Counted from the stretch's first letter, positions 55,186-63,796 are shown. The stretch is DNA of 64,000 nt from Curtobacterium sp. 'Ferrero' (GCF_002412165.1 NZ_NXIA01000006.1:82502-146501), one strand, 5' to 3'. Numbers and translations: made by a program. Notes: a model not told the origin generated them from the sequence alone.

Positions 55186-56166
55186 TCAGACGGAGCGGGC
55201 GGCGAGCAGCGCGCCGAGGACCGCCGTGCCCCGCTCGGCATCGTCGACGGTCACCATCCGGGCTCCTCCGCCGCGGAGACGGACGACGATGCCCGGGCCC
55301 GCCTTCGCGACGTAGGCGATCCCGCGCCCGGAGATCCGGTAGCCCCACCCGCCCCACTGCCCGGGTGAGACCAGTTCCCCGCCGCACGACTCGATCCGCT
55401 CGAGCGGGACCCGCATGATCGGAAGTCGCGCCCAGGTCGAAGTCAGTCGCAGGCCCCGTCGGTCGACCGTGACGTCCACCCATGCCAGCACGAGTGACGA
55501 CACGCCGGCGAGGAGCAGGACCACCCCGGACACCGCCGCGGCCGCCGTGTCCACCCGCGCCACGAGCACCGTGAGCACGACGGCGCCGACGACCGCCGCG
55601 AGCCCGGACACGGTGAACCAGGCGTTCGCGACGTGGCCCCGCCACGCCACGCGTGCGTCTTCCCCGATCGGCAGCGGCGCGACGTCGCGCGCCGGCACCG
55701 GCGGTGCGCTCCGGACGAGGGGCGGAACCGAGATCGCTGCGGCCGCCCCGCCGAGTGCCACGAACACGACGGCCCACCAGGGCGCGAAGTGATCCGAGCC
55801 GTTCAGCGCCGTCACCACCACCGCGATCCACGCCGCGACGAGGACGGGCGCGATCAGCGCCGGGACGAGGACGACGAGCGCCGCAGTCCGACGATCGCGC
55901 ATCCGGAGCGCGACGATCGAGACCGCGACGGCGGCGACCGCGACCGCGAAGGCGATCCAGAAGAAGGTCCACGGCGATCCCCAGCCGTCGGCGGTCCCGT
56001 CCGGGCCGAAGTGGGTCGCGACCCGTCCCGGGAGTCCGGGCGCGGCCGCCACCGCGACGCCTGCGAGGACGAGCGTCACCACCGAGGTCGGCGCGAGCAC
56101 CGCCAGGCGGATCCCGGGTGAGTGGCGTCGCTCGGCCTCCGGCCCTGCGTCGTCGTTCGTCGTCAT
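55186..56166 (-). CDS. DUF1648 membrane protein
   Basis: A 326-residue integral membrane protein. The segment PGLPGRVATHFGPDGTADGWGSPW is the DUF1648 signature, and about six hydrophobic helices follow (residues 20-40, 68-87, 96-117, 126-146, 185-205, 210-230). The C-terminal ~90 residues are a soluble beta-rich domain (PH-like; LPIMRVPLERIESC, GRGIAYV). ATG 56166 overlaps the GntR gene by 4 bp. In Firmicutes and actinobacteria DUF1648 proteins pair with YtrA-type GntR regulators; function otherwise unknown. Confidence 0.82.
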   Translation of the reverse strand: MTTNDDAGPEAERRHSPGIRLAVLAPTSVVTLVLAGVAVAAAPGLPGRVATHFGPDGTADGWGSPWTFFWIAFAVAVAAVAVSIVALRMRDRRTAALVVLVPALIAPVLVAAWIAVVVTALNGSDHFAPWWAVVFVALGGAAAAISVPPLVRSAPPVPARDVAPLPIGEDARVAWRGHVANAWFTVSGLAAVVGAVVLTVLVARVDTAAAAVSGVVLLLAGVSSLVLAWVDVTVDRRGLRLTSTWARLPIMRVPLERIESCGGELVSPGQWGGWGYRISGRGIAYVAKAGPGIVVRLRGGGARMVTVDDAERGTAVLGALLAARSV

Positions 56167-56513
56167 CGTGCCCCCTTCAGCATCGTGAACAGTTCGTCGA
56201 GCGGCACCCCGAGCGATTCCGCTTGGTCGCGCAGTTCGACGACCAGGCTCCGGAGCCGGTCGGACGAAGCGTTCCCGGAGCGCAGCACCGTCGCCCCACG
56301 CCCCCGGCGGAGATCGATCAAGCCGTCCTCCTGCAGCCGGGCGTAGGCCCGCAACACCGTGTGCATGTTCACGTCGATCGACGCTGCGAGTTCCCGCGCG
56401 GAGGGCAGCCGCTCTCCGGCCGCGAGGTCGCCCCGGGCGATCGCGATCCGGACCTGCGAGGCCACCTGGTCGGCCAGCGACGCTCGGGCTCCGGGGTCCA
56501 CGGTGATGAGCAT
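56163..56513 (-). CDS. GntR-family regulator (YtrA type)
   Basis: A 116-residue regulator with a winged helix (ADQVASQVRIAIARGDLAAGERLPSARELAASIDVNMHTVLRAYARLQEDGLIDLRRGRGATV) and only a short C-terminal helical tail, as in the YtrA subfamily. ATG 56513 follows a TACAAT -10 by 6 nt. A near-palindrome covers this -10, so it probably represses itself and the coupled DUF1648 gene. Confidence 0.88.
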   Translation of the reverse strand: MLITVDPGARASLADQVASQVRIAIARGDLAAGERLPSARELAASIDVNMHTVLRAYARLQEDGLIDLRRGRGATVLRSGNASSDRLRSLVVELRDQAESLGVPLDELFTMLKGAR

Positions 56514-56532
56514 GTTTGCATTGTATGCGAAC
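56514..56532 (-). promoter_or_regulatory. GntR promoter and candidate operator
   Basis: TACAAT (minus strand, 56525-56520) lies 6 nt before ATG 56513. It is embedded in the near-palindrome GTTTGCAT-TGT-ATGCGAAC (one mismatch in 8-bp arms), a fitting GntR operator. Confidence 0.6.
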
Positions 56533-56744
56533 AACGCGGAGGTGCGGCGAGGGCTCTCCAGCCCGGGTGGCTCGGGTCACCCCCGTCCGGGGGACGTCCG
56601 GATCGCGCGGTTCCCGCGGGAGGTCCATCCGTGGTCATCCGGTTTGCGCGTACCGTTGCGAACGACAGGGAATCCGTGCAACACACCCCCGCCTGCCGAC
56701 CAGGGACCGGCCCGGGCTGGGGCGTCGTGAAGAGGGAGCACGCC

Positions 56745-56912
56745 ATGACGAAGTACGAGTCCGACCAGGCCGTCGAACCCGCCCGCATCACCACCTACCG
56801 ACACCTGCGCAAGGCGCTCCGACGCGGCTGGGCGGTCGAGGACGAGCCCACCCGCCCGTCGCTCGCCGACCTCAGCTGGCCGACGGCGACCGGCCGGACG
56901 GGCACCTCGTGA
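56745..56912 (+). CDS. Small hypothetical protein, coupled to AraC regulator
   Basis: A 55-residue protein (MTKYESDQAVEPARITTYRHLRKALRRGW...) of unknown function with a basic central helix. AGAGGGA lies at a good distance before ATG 56745, and its stop overlaps the GTG of the AraC gene by 4 bp, so it may act as a leader peptide or coupling cistron. Confidence 0.55.
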   Translation: MTKYESDQAVEPARITTYRHLRKALRRGWAVEDEPTRPSLADLSWPTATGRTGTS

Positions 56913-57892
56913 ACGCCGCACCCAACGGCCCCTCCCGCCCGTCCGTCCGGGACGTCGCCCGCACCCTCAGCGCGCCACAGGACGCCGTTGCGCTCCTCAG
57001 GGAGGTGCTGCGCGGGCGGGACGTCCGCTTCGCCGACGTCGGTGCCGACGGGTTCCGGTTCCGCTACCGCTCCGTCAGCGACGGTCGCGTCAGCCTCCGG
57101 ACGACCGGCACGACGGCCCCGTTCGCCGGCCACCTCGCCCCCGAGCGGCAGTACGTGCTCGCCTGGACCGTCGAGGGCGGCACCGTCGTCGACCCCGGCC
57201 GACCCGTCGAGGTGACGATGCTCCCGTCGGTGCCGATCGCCTTCCCGGCCGACCGCGAGTTCGCCGTCGAGTGCGTCGCCGGCACGCTGCACTCCGTCCA
57301 CTTCGGGGCTGACTACCTCGAGGCGGTCGCCGCCAGGGGAACGGACGCGGCGCCCCGGCCGCTCAGCCTGCCGGTGACGGTCGACCCCGAACGGCTGGGT
57401 GCGCTGCAGGACGTCGTCCGGGCCCTCGCCCCGGCGCTCCTCGACCGCAGCACCGTCGGCGAGTCGCGGGACGCGCTCGACCTCCTGCTCGCCGAGGCCG
57501 TCCTCGCCGCGTTCGAACCGATGCCGGACGGGCACGTCCCCGGACCGCGGGCCACGAGCGTCGAGCGGGCGAAGACGTTCATGCACGCCCGGTTCGACCG
57601 CCAGCTGACCGTCCCGGAGATCGCCGGCGCCGCCGACGTGAGCGTCCGCACGCTCCAGGAGACGTTCCAGCGCCACGAGGGGTGCACCCCCATGGCGTTC
57701 CTGCGGGAGATCCGTCTCGAGAAGGCACGACTCGGCCTCCAGCTCGCCGACCCCGACACGTCCTCCGTCGCCGCCGTCGCCATCTCGTGCGGCTTCCGGC
57801 ACATGGGCCGGTTCTCGGGCGCCTACCGTGAGGAGTTCGGCGAGTACCCCGGCGAGACGCTGCGCCACCGCGTCCCGACCGCCGTCCGCTGA
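56909..57892 (+). CDS. AraC-family transcriptional regulator
   Basis: A 327-residue regulator with an N-terminal AraC_binding_2-like domain and a C-terminal double HTH (about 225-320: LTVPEIAGAADVSVRTLQETFQRHEG, SSVAAVAISCGFRHMGRFSGAYREEFGEYPGETLR). It has the same layout as the regulator at 46950. GTG 56909 is coupled to the small upstream gene. The target is unknown; the hydrolase downstream has its own promoter. Confidence 0.85.
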   Translation: MNAAPNGPSRPSVRDVARTLSAPQDAVALLREVLRGRDVRFADVGADGFRFRYRSVSDGRVSLRTTGTTAPFAGHLAPERQYVLAWTVEGGTVVDPGRPVEVTMLPSVPIAFPADREFAVECVAGTLHSVHFGADYLEAVAARGTDAAPRPLSLPVTVDPERLGALQDVVRALAPALLDRSTVGESRDALDLLLAEAVLAAFEPMPDGHVPGPRATSVERAKTFMHARFDRQLTVPEIAGAADVSVRTLQETFQRHEGCTPMAFLREIRLEKARLGLQLADPDTSSVAAVAISCGFRHMGRFSGAYREEFGEYPGETLRHRVPTAVR

Positions 57893-57984
57893 CCGGACAG
57901 GACTCCCGACCGGGGCGTTCGTGTCCCGGCCGTCCGTACCCCGGACCGACGCGGACCCGCAGCACGCCCGTGGGAACGCGTGGT

Positions 57985-57990
57985 TATCGT
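57985..57990 (+). promoter_or_regulatory. -10 element of the hydrolase gene, leaderless type
   Basis: TATCGT ends 6 nt before ATG 57997, supporting that start over the upstream GTG 57970. Confidence 0.6.
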
Positions 57991-57996
57991 CGGGGC

Positions 57997-58890
57997 ATGC
58001 GCGCAGACACCCGTCCCGGACCGGCCCACGGCGGGACCCTGCACGGGCTCCGACGCGACGCCGTCCGCCAGCGGGGCACCGGCACCCCCGTGCTCGTGTT
58101 GCACGGCACGCCGGGCGGCGTCGACACAGCCGACGTCATGGGACGGTTCCTGCCGTCCGACCGATTCCGCGTCGTCACCGTGTCCCGGCCCGGGTACCTC
58201 GGCACGCCGGTCCGGCACGGCCGGTCGAGCCTGGACGACGACGCCGACCGAGCCGTCGCGCTCCTCGACCGGCTCGGGATCGACCGCGTCGGGCTCCTCG
58301 CCTGGTCCGGAGGGGGTCCGAGCGCCTACCGACTCGCGGTCCGACACCCCGACCGGGTCTCCGCGCTCGTCGTCGCCGCCGGCCTTTCCGCACGCTGGAC
58401 GCCGCCGCACGAGACCCCGGCCGAGTGGTTCGTGACCCAGACGCGCCCCGGAGCCGCGCTCTCGGCGCTCGCCGCCCGGATCGCCCCGGGCGCGGTCGTG
58501 CGCGCCGCCATCGCCGGAGTCAGCTCGCTCCGCGGTGCCGACCTCGACGCCCACGTCGACGGCGTGCTCGCCGATCCGGTGCGTCGCCGCTTCGTGCTCG
58601 ACCTCGCGGCCACCGGCAACGCGTCGGGTCCGCACCGCGCGGGATGGCGGAACGACGTCGCGAACCTCGGCGAGATCGACTCACTGGAGCTCGAGGCCGT
58701 CCGTGCGCCGACCCTCCTGCTGCACGGGGACGCCGACACGGACGTCCTGCCCGAGCACAGCCGACGGGCCGCGACGGCGATCCCCGGTGCCGAGCTCGTC
58801 ACCCTGCCGGGCGGGACGCACTTCGCCCTGTGGGACCACGAGGACGCCGCGGCCGTGCAGGAGCGCGTGCGCCAGCACCTCGACCGCTGA
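57997..58890 (+). CDS. Alpha/beta hydrolase
   Basis: A 297-residue alpha/beta-hydrolase of the prolyl-aminopeptidase/haloperoxidase-like group: oxyanion region VLVLHGTPGG, nucleophile in LLAWSGGGPSA (AWSGG elbow), acid in LLHGDADTDVLPEH and histidine in GGTHFALWDH. It is cytoplasmic; the substrate is unknown. It is convergent with the MocR gene, 21 bp apart. Confidence 0.85.
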   Translation: MRADTRPGPAHGGTLHGLRRDAVRQRGTGTPVLVLHGTPGGVDTADVMGRFLPSDRFRVVTVSRPGYLGTPVRHGRSSLDDDADRAVALLDRLGIDRVGLLAWSGGGPSAYRLAVRHPDRVSALVVAAGLSARWTPPHETPAEWFVTQTRPGAALSALAARIAPGAVVRAAIAGVSSLRGADLDAHVDGVLADPVRRRFVLDLAATGNASGPHRAGWRNDVANLGEIDSLELEAVRAPTLLLHGDADTDVLPEHSRRAATAIPGAELVTLPGGTHFALWDHEDAAAVQERVRQHLDR

Positions 58891-58911
58891 CGGACCCGCC
58901 CGCTGCCCGCA

Positions 58912-60375
58912 TCAGAGCCGCCCGACGGCCTCCTCGATCGCGGCGAGGGTCCGATCGAGCTCCGGCAGGGTGAGCGGCCCGTACCCGAGGACGACCCCTG
59001 CGCCGGTGCTGTCGGCACCCAAGCCGTAGTCCTCGAGCGCGGCGAGCCGCACGCCGGCGTCCGCGACCCGCTCGACCACCTGGTGCCCGGTCGCCGGACC
59101 GGACCACGTGACCACCGCGTGCAGCCCGCCGTCCAGGGCCCGTGCCTCCAGGCCGTCGACACCGCGCACCCAGGCCGCGATCCGCTCGCGCCGGTGCGTG
59201 TAGTCGCGCCGGACCCGCCCGAGGTGGCGGCGCAGCGCACCGTTGCGCATCAGGTGTGCCACCGCGACCTGCACGGGTTCGGCGACCACCGGCCCACGCG
59301 CGCGTCGAGCCGTCGCGACCGCTTCCGTGGCGCGGGCCCAGGGGGAGTGGGCCGGCGGTTGCGGCAGCACCGCCCAGGCGCAGCGCAGACGCGGGTCGAG
59401 CGTCTTCGAGACTCCGCCCAGGTGCAGCACGCACCCGGTGGTGTCGAGTGCGGCGAGTGCGGGAACGGGCGTCCCGCGGTGTCGGAACTCCGAGTCGTAG
59501 TCGTCCTCGACCACGAGCGTGCCGGTCCGCTGCGCCCAGGCGAGCAGCGCGCGGCGACGGGCCACCGGCATCACGGAGCCGAACGGGTACTGGTGCGTCG
59601 GCGACACGACGACGGCGTCGACGTCGGGCAGGGCGGCGAGGGCGTCGAGGGCGATCCCGTCCTCGGTGACGGGCACGCCGAGGACCTCGCCCCCGGCGCT
59701 CCGGACGGCGCGGCGACCGGTCGGGTAGCCGGGATCCTCCACCGCGATCCGTGGCGCGCGGCCGAGGTGGTGCCGCAGTCCCTCGGTGACGACGGACAGG
59801 GCGTCCGAGGTGCCGGCGCACACGACCACCCGGTCGGCCGGCGGTGCGAAGCCGCGCGTCAGGCCGAGCTGCGCCGCCACCTGGGTCCGGAGCTCGTCGG
59901 TGCCGAGGGGGTCGGACAGGCGGTTGCGGAGCGGCGCCGCGGCGGCGGCGCGCCAGGCGGCACGCCAGTCGCGGGGCGCGATGGCGGTGACGGCGGGGAT
60001 GCCGGGCCGGGCGTCGAGGAGCGGCAGCGCGGCTGGATCGTCGGGGCCGTCCGACTCTGCGACGGGGCTCACGACGGCGCCGACCCCGATCGGTGGCGGG
60101 AGCGCGGACGCTCCATCGCGCCGCCCGCCCACGACCACGGCGGCCGTTCCGGGACGCGTCCGGATGTAGCCTTCGCCGTCCAGCTGGTCGTAGGCCGCGA
60201 CGACCGTGCCGCGGGCCACCCCGAGCTCGGCCGCCATCGCTCGCGTGGACGGCACCCGGTCCCCGTCCCGGAGCGCCCCGGACTCGACGAGCGCCCGGAT
60301 GCGCGTGACGACCCCGGCGGCCTTCCCCGACTGGTCCACTCGACCACCGCCCATCTGGACCAGGTACTGGTCCAC
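58912..60375 (-). CDS. MocR/PdxR-type regulator (GntR HTH + aminotransferase domain)
   Basis: A 487-residue regulator: GntR-type winged helix (about 10-80, IRALVESGALRDGDRVPSTRAMAAELGVARGTVVAAYDQLDGEGYIRTRPG) fused to a fold-type I aminotransferase-like PLP domain (about 110-485; PLP lysine in GGVSKTLDP). MocR proteins often control vitamin B6 metabolism, sensing PLP. GTG 60375 follows the -10 TAGGGT by 5 nt; ATG 60354 is an alternative. A palindromic operator overlaps its start, and the divergent gene encodes a pyridoxamine-phosphate-oxidase-like protein. Confidence 0.88.
   Translation of the reverse strand: MDQYLVQMGGGRVDQSGKAAGVVTRIRALVESGALRDGDRVPSTRAMAAELGVARGTVVAAYDQLDGEGYIRTRPGTAAVVVGGRRDGASALPPPIGVGAVVSPVAESDGPDDPAALPLLDARPGIPAVTAIAPRDWRAAWRAAAAAPLRNRLSDPLGTDELRTQVAAQLGLTRGFAPPADRVVVCAGTSDALSVVTEGLRHHLGRAPRIAVEDPGYPTGRRAVRSAGGEVLGVPVTEDGIALDALAALPDVDAVVVSPTHQYPFGSVMPVARRRALLAWAQRTGTLVVEDDYDSEFRHRGTPVPALAALDTTGCVLHLGGVSKTLDPRLRCAWAVLPQPPAHSPWARATEAVATARRARGPVVAEPVQVAVAHLMRNGALRRHLGRVRRDYTHRRERIAAWVRGVDGLEARALDGGLHAVVTWSGPATGHQVVERVADAGVRLAALEDYGLGADSTGAGVVLGYGPLTLPELDRTLAAIEEAVGRL
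60356..60374. promoter_or_regulatory. Palindromic operator in the MocR/oxidase intergenic region
   Basis: TGGACCAG-GTA-CTGGTCCA is a perfect inverted repeat. A further CTGGTCCA half-site lies at 60331-60338, in direct orientation and 36 bp away. The combination of inverted and direct half-sites is typical of MocR/PdxR binding regions. Confidence 0.7.
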
Positions 60376-60380
60376 CGGCG

Positions 60381-60390
60381 ACCCTAGCGT
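60381..60390. promoter_or_regulatory. Overlapping divergent -10 elements of mocR and the oxidase gene
   Basis: ACCCTAGCGT contains TAGGGT on the minus strand (60386-60381, 5 nt before GTG 60375) and TAGCGT on the plus strand (60385-60390, 6 nt before ATG 60397). The two hexamers share two bases, so the promoters should exclude each other. Confidence 0.6.
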
Positions 60391-60396
60391 GACGCC

Positions 60397-61173
60397 ATGA
60401 CCACGCAGCACCCCGGCCCGGAGCACCCCGGCCCGGAGCACCCCAGCCCCGAGCAGCCCCTGCTCCCGAGCCTGACCGTCCGGCGCATGCGGGACCGGCA
60501 GCACACCGATCCCGAGGCCCTCCGAACCGTCCTCGCCGAGGCCCTCGTCGCCCACGTCGGCTTCGTCCGCGGCGGTCACCCCGTCGTGCTCCCGTTCCTG
60601 TGCGGCGTCGGCGACCTCGGCACCGGACCGGTCCTGCTCCTGCACGGCTCGACGGGCGGCGGACTCTTCCTCGACGCCGGCCCCACCGGAATCCCTGTCG
60701 CCGCCACCGTCACCCACGTCGACGGCCTCGTCTTCGCCCGCAGCACCTTCGACAGTTCGGCGAACTACCGGAGCGCGATGATCGTCGGGAACGCGACGAT
60801 CGTGCCCGACGAGCAGCGGGCGGATGCGCTCCGACAGGTCGCCGACCACCTGATGCCGGGACGGCGCGACGAAGTGCGCGCCATGACCGCGAAGGAGGTC
60901 CGGGCCACCCAGGTCCTGCAGCTGCCCCTCGAGCACGCGAGCGTCAAGATCCGGGCGGCCGGCGTCGGCGAGGCGCCCGACGACGGCGAGGACCACGCCG
61001 TCTGGGCCGGCGTGCTGCCACTGGCCGTCCGCGCCGGCGCACCGCTGGCGGGGGACATCTCGGGGGACACGACGGTCGACGCGTCGGTCCGCCAGTTCGC
61101 GTCACGTCTCGACCGGCTCGCGGCCGACCGGGAGGCGCGGATCGCCGCCGTCATGCGGCAGACGTCCGTCTGA
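60397..61173 (+). CDS. Pyridoxamine 5'-phosphate oxidase-like flavin-binding protein
   Basis: A 258-residue split-barrel protein of the Pyridox_ox_2 type: VLAEALVAHVGFVRGGHPVVLPFLCG, LLLHGSTGGG, VTHVDGLVFARSTFDSSANYRSAMIVG. Members bind FMN or F420 and reduce or oxidise small substrates; pairing with a MocR regulator suggests a B6-related role. HPGPE-type repeats (15-bp units) lie at the N-terminus. Leaderless-type promoter at 60385. Confidence 0.85.
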   Translation: MTTQHPGPEHPGPEHPSPEQPLLPSLTVRRMRDRQHTDPEALRTVLAEALVAHVGFVRGGHPVVLPFLCGVGDLGTGPVLLLHGSTGGGLFLDAGPTGIPVAATVTHVDGLVFARSTFDSSANYRSAMIVGNATIVPDEQRADALRQVADHLMPGRRDEVRAMTAKEVRATQVLQLPLEHASVKIRAAGVGEAPDDGEDHAVWAGVLPLAVRAGAPLAGDISGDTTVDASVRQFASRLDRLAADREARIAAVMRQTSV

Positions 61174-61214
61174 CGGCCGGGCAGGCGCCTCCTGACGGCC
61201 GGGCAGGCGCCTCG
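61171..61214 (+). repeat. 22-bp direct repeat
   Basis: Two adjacent copies of a 22-bp unit beginning TGACGGCCGGGCAGGCGCCT (61171 and 61193), starting at the stop codon of the oxidase gene. Confidence 0.9.
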
Positions 61215-61310
61215 GTGGCGCATCTGAAGAGGCTGCGAGGGAGTGCCGTCCCTGTGACCAGTCGCAGGAACACGCCGGAACCGCCCAGCCGCGACCAGGT
61301 TCGTGACCAA

Positions 61311-61316
61311 TACGTT
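61311..61316 (+). promoter_or_regulatory. -10 element of the NlpC/P60 gene
   Basis: TACGTT, giving a leader of about 60 nt that contains the hairpin at 61322-61351. Confidence 0.45.
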
Positions 61317-61321
61317 ACTTT

Positions 61322-61351
61322 CTCGGGTCGCCCCTCCTCGGGCGGCCCGAG
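61322..61351 (+). promoter_or_regulatory. 5' UTR hairpin of the NlpC/P60 gene
   Basis: CTCGGGTCGCCC pairs with GGGCGGCCCGAG (61340-61351) around a 6-nt loop. The leader shows none of the conserved parts of the ydaO c-di-AMP riboswitch that I could recognise. Confidence 0.5.
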
Positions 61352-61383
61352 CAGCCTCCCCCGAGGTCGCGACGGAAGGAACC

Positions 61384-62331
61384 ATGGGACGACACGCTCT
61401 GCCCGCAGCAGCCGACAGCCAGCACACCGAGGCGCTGCCCGCACCCACCGTTCCCGACGCCCGACGGGCCCGCGGCCGCCGCTCGGCCCTCGGCCCCGCC
61501 GCGGCACGTGCCACCTTCGTCGAGCCGACGAAGCGTCCCCGGGTCGTCGCGATGCGCCCGGTCCCGGTGCCGGTGCCTGCGGCTGGTTCCGCGGTCCTGT
61601 CCCGCACCGCCGTGCTCAAGGCCGAGCGAGCCCTGGACCCGCGGCACATCCGTCGCGCGGCGAACGCCAAGCGTGCCGCGATCCTCCTCGCACCCGCCAT
61701 CGCGATCACCTCGAGCCTGACCCTCGCGGTCCCGGCGAACGCGGCGACGCCGAGCACGGCGCACGCCGGCACGACCACGTCGCAGTCCGACCTCGCCGGG
61801 GTCCCGGCCGACGCCGTGCAGAGCTACACCGTCGCGCACGACGTCCAGGTCCCCGTCACCGCGATCGACGGCGTGACCACGACGACCACGGTGGTGTCGT
61901 ACCCCACCGTCGTGACCCGGTTCGGTGTGACCACCGCCCAGGCGGAGTCCGCGATCTCGGCGGCGCTCTCGGCCGGCGGCGACCGGGCGACCGTGCTCGC
62001 GACCGCCCTGCAGTACATGGGCGACCCGTACGTCGAGGGTGGTGCCTCCCACCAGGGCATCGACTGCTCCGGGCTGACGATGGTCGCCTACGCGGCCGTC
62101 GGGATCGCGCTCGTGCACTACGTGCCGACGCAGGACGCCGCCGCCACGACCATCCCGGAGTCGGAGGCGAAGCCCGGCGACCTGGTCGTCTACGACAACG
62201 AGGACCACGTCGGCATCTACCTCGGCCAGGGGCTCGTGCTGCAGGCACCGCACCCGGGTGAGGTCGTCGACATCGTGCCGATGTACTCGGCGGCGCACCA
62301 CTTCGCTCGCCTGCTGCCCGCGGGCAGCTGA
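61384..62331 (+). CDS. NlpC/P60 family peptidoglycan hydrolase
   Basis: A 315-residue cell-wall endopeptidase. A long cytoplasmic, Arg/Pro-rich N-terminus (1-100) precedes a transmembrane or signal segment (about 101-122, ending VPANAA). The C40 domain (about 195-315) has catalytic Cys228 in GIDCSGLT and His275 in EDHVGIY. It cleaves gamma-D-Glu-diamino acid bonds by family. GGAAGGA before ATG 61384 gives a strong Shine-Dalgarno; the leader has a hairpin. Confidence 0.88.
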   Translation: MGRHALPAAADSQHTEALPAPTVPDARRARGRRSALGPAAARATFVEPTKRPRVVAMRPVPVPVPAAGSAVLSRTAVLKAERALDPRHIRRAANAKRAAILLAPAIAITSSLTLAVPANAATPSTAHAGTTTSQSDLAGVPADAVQSYTVAHDVQVPVTAIDGVTTTTTVVSYPTVVTRFGVTTAQAESAISAALSAGGDRATVLATALQYMGDPYVEGGASHQGIDCSGLTMVAYAAVGIALVHYVPTQDAAATTIPESEAKPGDLVVYDNEDHVGIYLGQGLVLQAPHPGEVVDIVPMYSAAHHFARLLPAGS

Positions 62332-62383
62332 GCCGAGCCGTCGCCCGCGCGAGGAGCGTCGGCGACCCGCCACGGGCCTCCCG

Positions 62384-62389
62384 TAAACT
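62384..62389 (+). promoter_or_regulatory. -10 element of rlmN, leaderless type
   Basis: TAAACT ends 6 nt before ATG 62396; GGGCCTCCCG just upstream is the complement of the dispersed GGGAGGCCC core. Confidence 0.6.
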
Positions 62390-62395
62390 GGTGTG

Positions 62396-63628
62396 ATGGC
62401 CTCCGACACCCGCACCCCGTTCGAAGAGCAGCGGTCTGCTCGTCCGCAGGTGCGTCCCCGCACCGAGGGCTGGACCCAGGCGCAGGACTCCGAGGGTCGG
62501 CCCCTCCTGCAGTTCGCCTCCCCGAAGCGGGGCAAGCCGCCGGTGCACCTCGCCGACCTCACGGTCGAGGAGCGCGTCGAGAAGGTCAAGGAGCTCGGCC
62601 TGCCCGGGTTCCGCGCCAAGCAGCTCTCGACCCACTACTTCACGCACCACACCTCCGACCCGGCGAAGATGACCGACCTGCCGGCGGCTCAGCGCGAGGA
62701 GCTCGTCGCCGGGATGCTCCCGCCGCTCCTCACCGAGACCCGGCGGCTGGCGACCGACAACGGGGACACGATCAAGTTCCTCTGGAAGCTGCACGACGGC
62801 GCGCTCGTCGAGTCGGTGCTCATGCGCTACCCCGGCCGGATCACCCTGTGCGTCTCGTCCCAGGCCGGGTGCGGCATGAACTGCCCGTTCTGCGCGACGG
62901 GGCAGGCCGGGCTCACCCGCAACATGTCGACGGCCGAGATCATCGAGCAGATCGTCCGGGCGAACGCCGCCATCGCCGCGGGGGAGCTCGGCGGCGACCC
63001 GCGCAAGGGCGGGAAGGACCGCGTCGACGCCGAGCGCGTCACGAACATCGTGTTCATGGGGATGGGGGAGCCGCTCGCGAACTACAAGCGCGTGATGGAC
63101 GCCGTCCGCACGATGGTCGCCCCGCAGCCGAACGGGCTCGGCATGAGCGCCCGCGGCATCACGGTGTCGACCGTCGGGCTGGTGCCGGCGATCAAGAAGC
63201 TCGCCGACGAGAACATCCCGATCACGTTCGCGCTGTCCCTGCACGCGCCGGACGACGAGCTCCGCGACGAACTCATCCCGGTGAACTCGCGGTGGAAGGC
63301 CGATGAGGCCATCGACGCCGCGTACGAGTACTTCACGAAGACCGGGCGCCGTGTCTCGATCGAGTACGCGCTCATCAAGGACATGAACGACCACGCCTGG
63401 CGCGCCGACCTCCTCGCCGAGAAGCTGAACAAGCGTGGCAAGGGCTGGGTGCACGTCAACCCGATCCCGCTCAACCCGACGCCCGGCTCCGTGTGGACGT
63501 CGTCCGAGCCGCACGTGCAGGACGAGTTCGTCCGCCGACTCAACGCCGCCGGCATCCCGACGACCCTCCGCGACACCCGCGGCAAGGAGATCGACGGTGC
63601 GTGCGGCCAGTTGGCTGCGGCCGAGTAG
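62396..63628 (+). CDS. rlmN: Dual-specificity RNA methyltransferase RlmN
   Basis: A 410-residue radical-SAM enzyme making m2A2503 in 23S rRNA and m2A37 in some tRNAs. The cluster motif CGMNCPFC gives C159, C163 and C166; GMGEPLANY is conserved, and the methyl-carrying cysteine is C403 in [10 protein letters not shown] 62396 is preferred over GTG 62393 because of the -10 spacing. A strong terminator follows. Confidence 0.96.
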   Translation: MASDTRTPFEEQRSARPQVRPRTEGWTQAQDSEGRPLLQFASPKRGKPPVHLADLTVEERVEKVKELGLPGFRAKQLSTHYFTHHTSDPAKMTDLPAAQREELVAGMLPPLLTETRRLATDNGDTIKFLWKLHDGALVESVLMRYPGRITLCVSSQAGCGMNCPFCATGQAGLTRNMSTAEIIEQIVRANAAIAAGELGGDPRKGGKDRVDAERVTNIVFMGMGEPLANYKRVMDAVRTMVAPQPNGLGMSARGITVSTVGLVPAIKKLADENIPITFALSLHAPDDELRDELIPVNSRWKADEAIDAAYEYFTKTGRRVSIEYALIKDMNDHAWRADLLAEKLNKRGKGWVHVNPIPLNPTPGSVWTSSEPHVQDEFVRRLNAAGIPTTLRDTRGKEIDGACGQLAAAE

Positions 63629-63648
63629 ACGGCTGGGCAGGTCTGCCG

Positions 63649-63680
63649 GGAGGCGCGGTGCGGGTTCGCACCGCGCCTCC
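63649..63680 (+). terminator. Terminator after rlmN
   Basis: A 14-bp perfect stem (GGAGGCGCGGTGCG, loop GGTT) followed by TGTCGTTTCT. It has the GGGAGGCGCG core. A second hairpin, CCCCGACT/AGTCGGGG, is at 63706-63739. Confidence 0.85.
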
Positions 63681-63766
63681 TGTCGTTTCTGAGGGCGCTC
63701 CGGTACCCCGACTCCCGCGTGTTCCCGGGGAAGTCGGGGGACGACACGCCCGGGATGCGACACGTG

Positions 63767-63796
63767 TTGGCGCTGCCGTTCACCTCTGCGTAAAGT
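63767..63796 (+). promoter_or_regulatory. rRNA operon promoter
   Basis: TTGGCG (63767-63772), an 18-nt spacer and TAAAGT (63791-63796). Confidence 0.65.

Noticed and set aside
61215..61383. c-di-AMP (ydaO) riboswitch before the NlpC/P60 gene
   Set aside because: The leader after the proposed promoter is only ~60 nt and I could not find the conserved motif segments.
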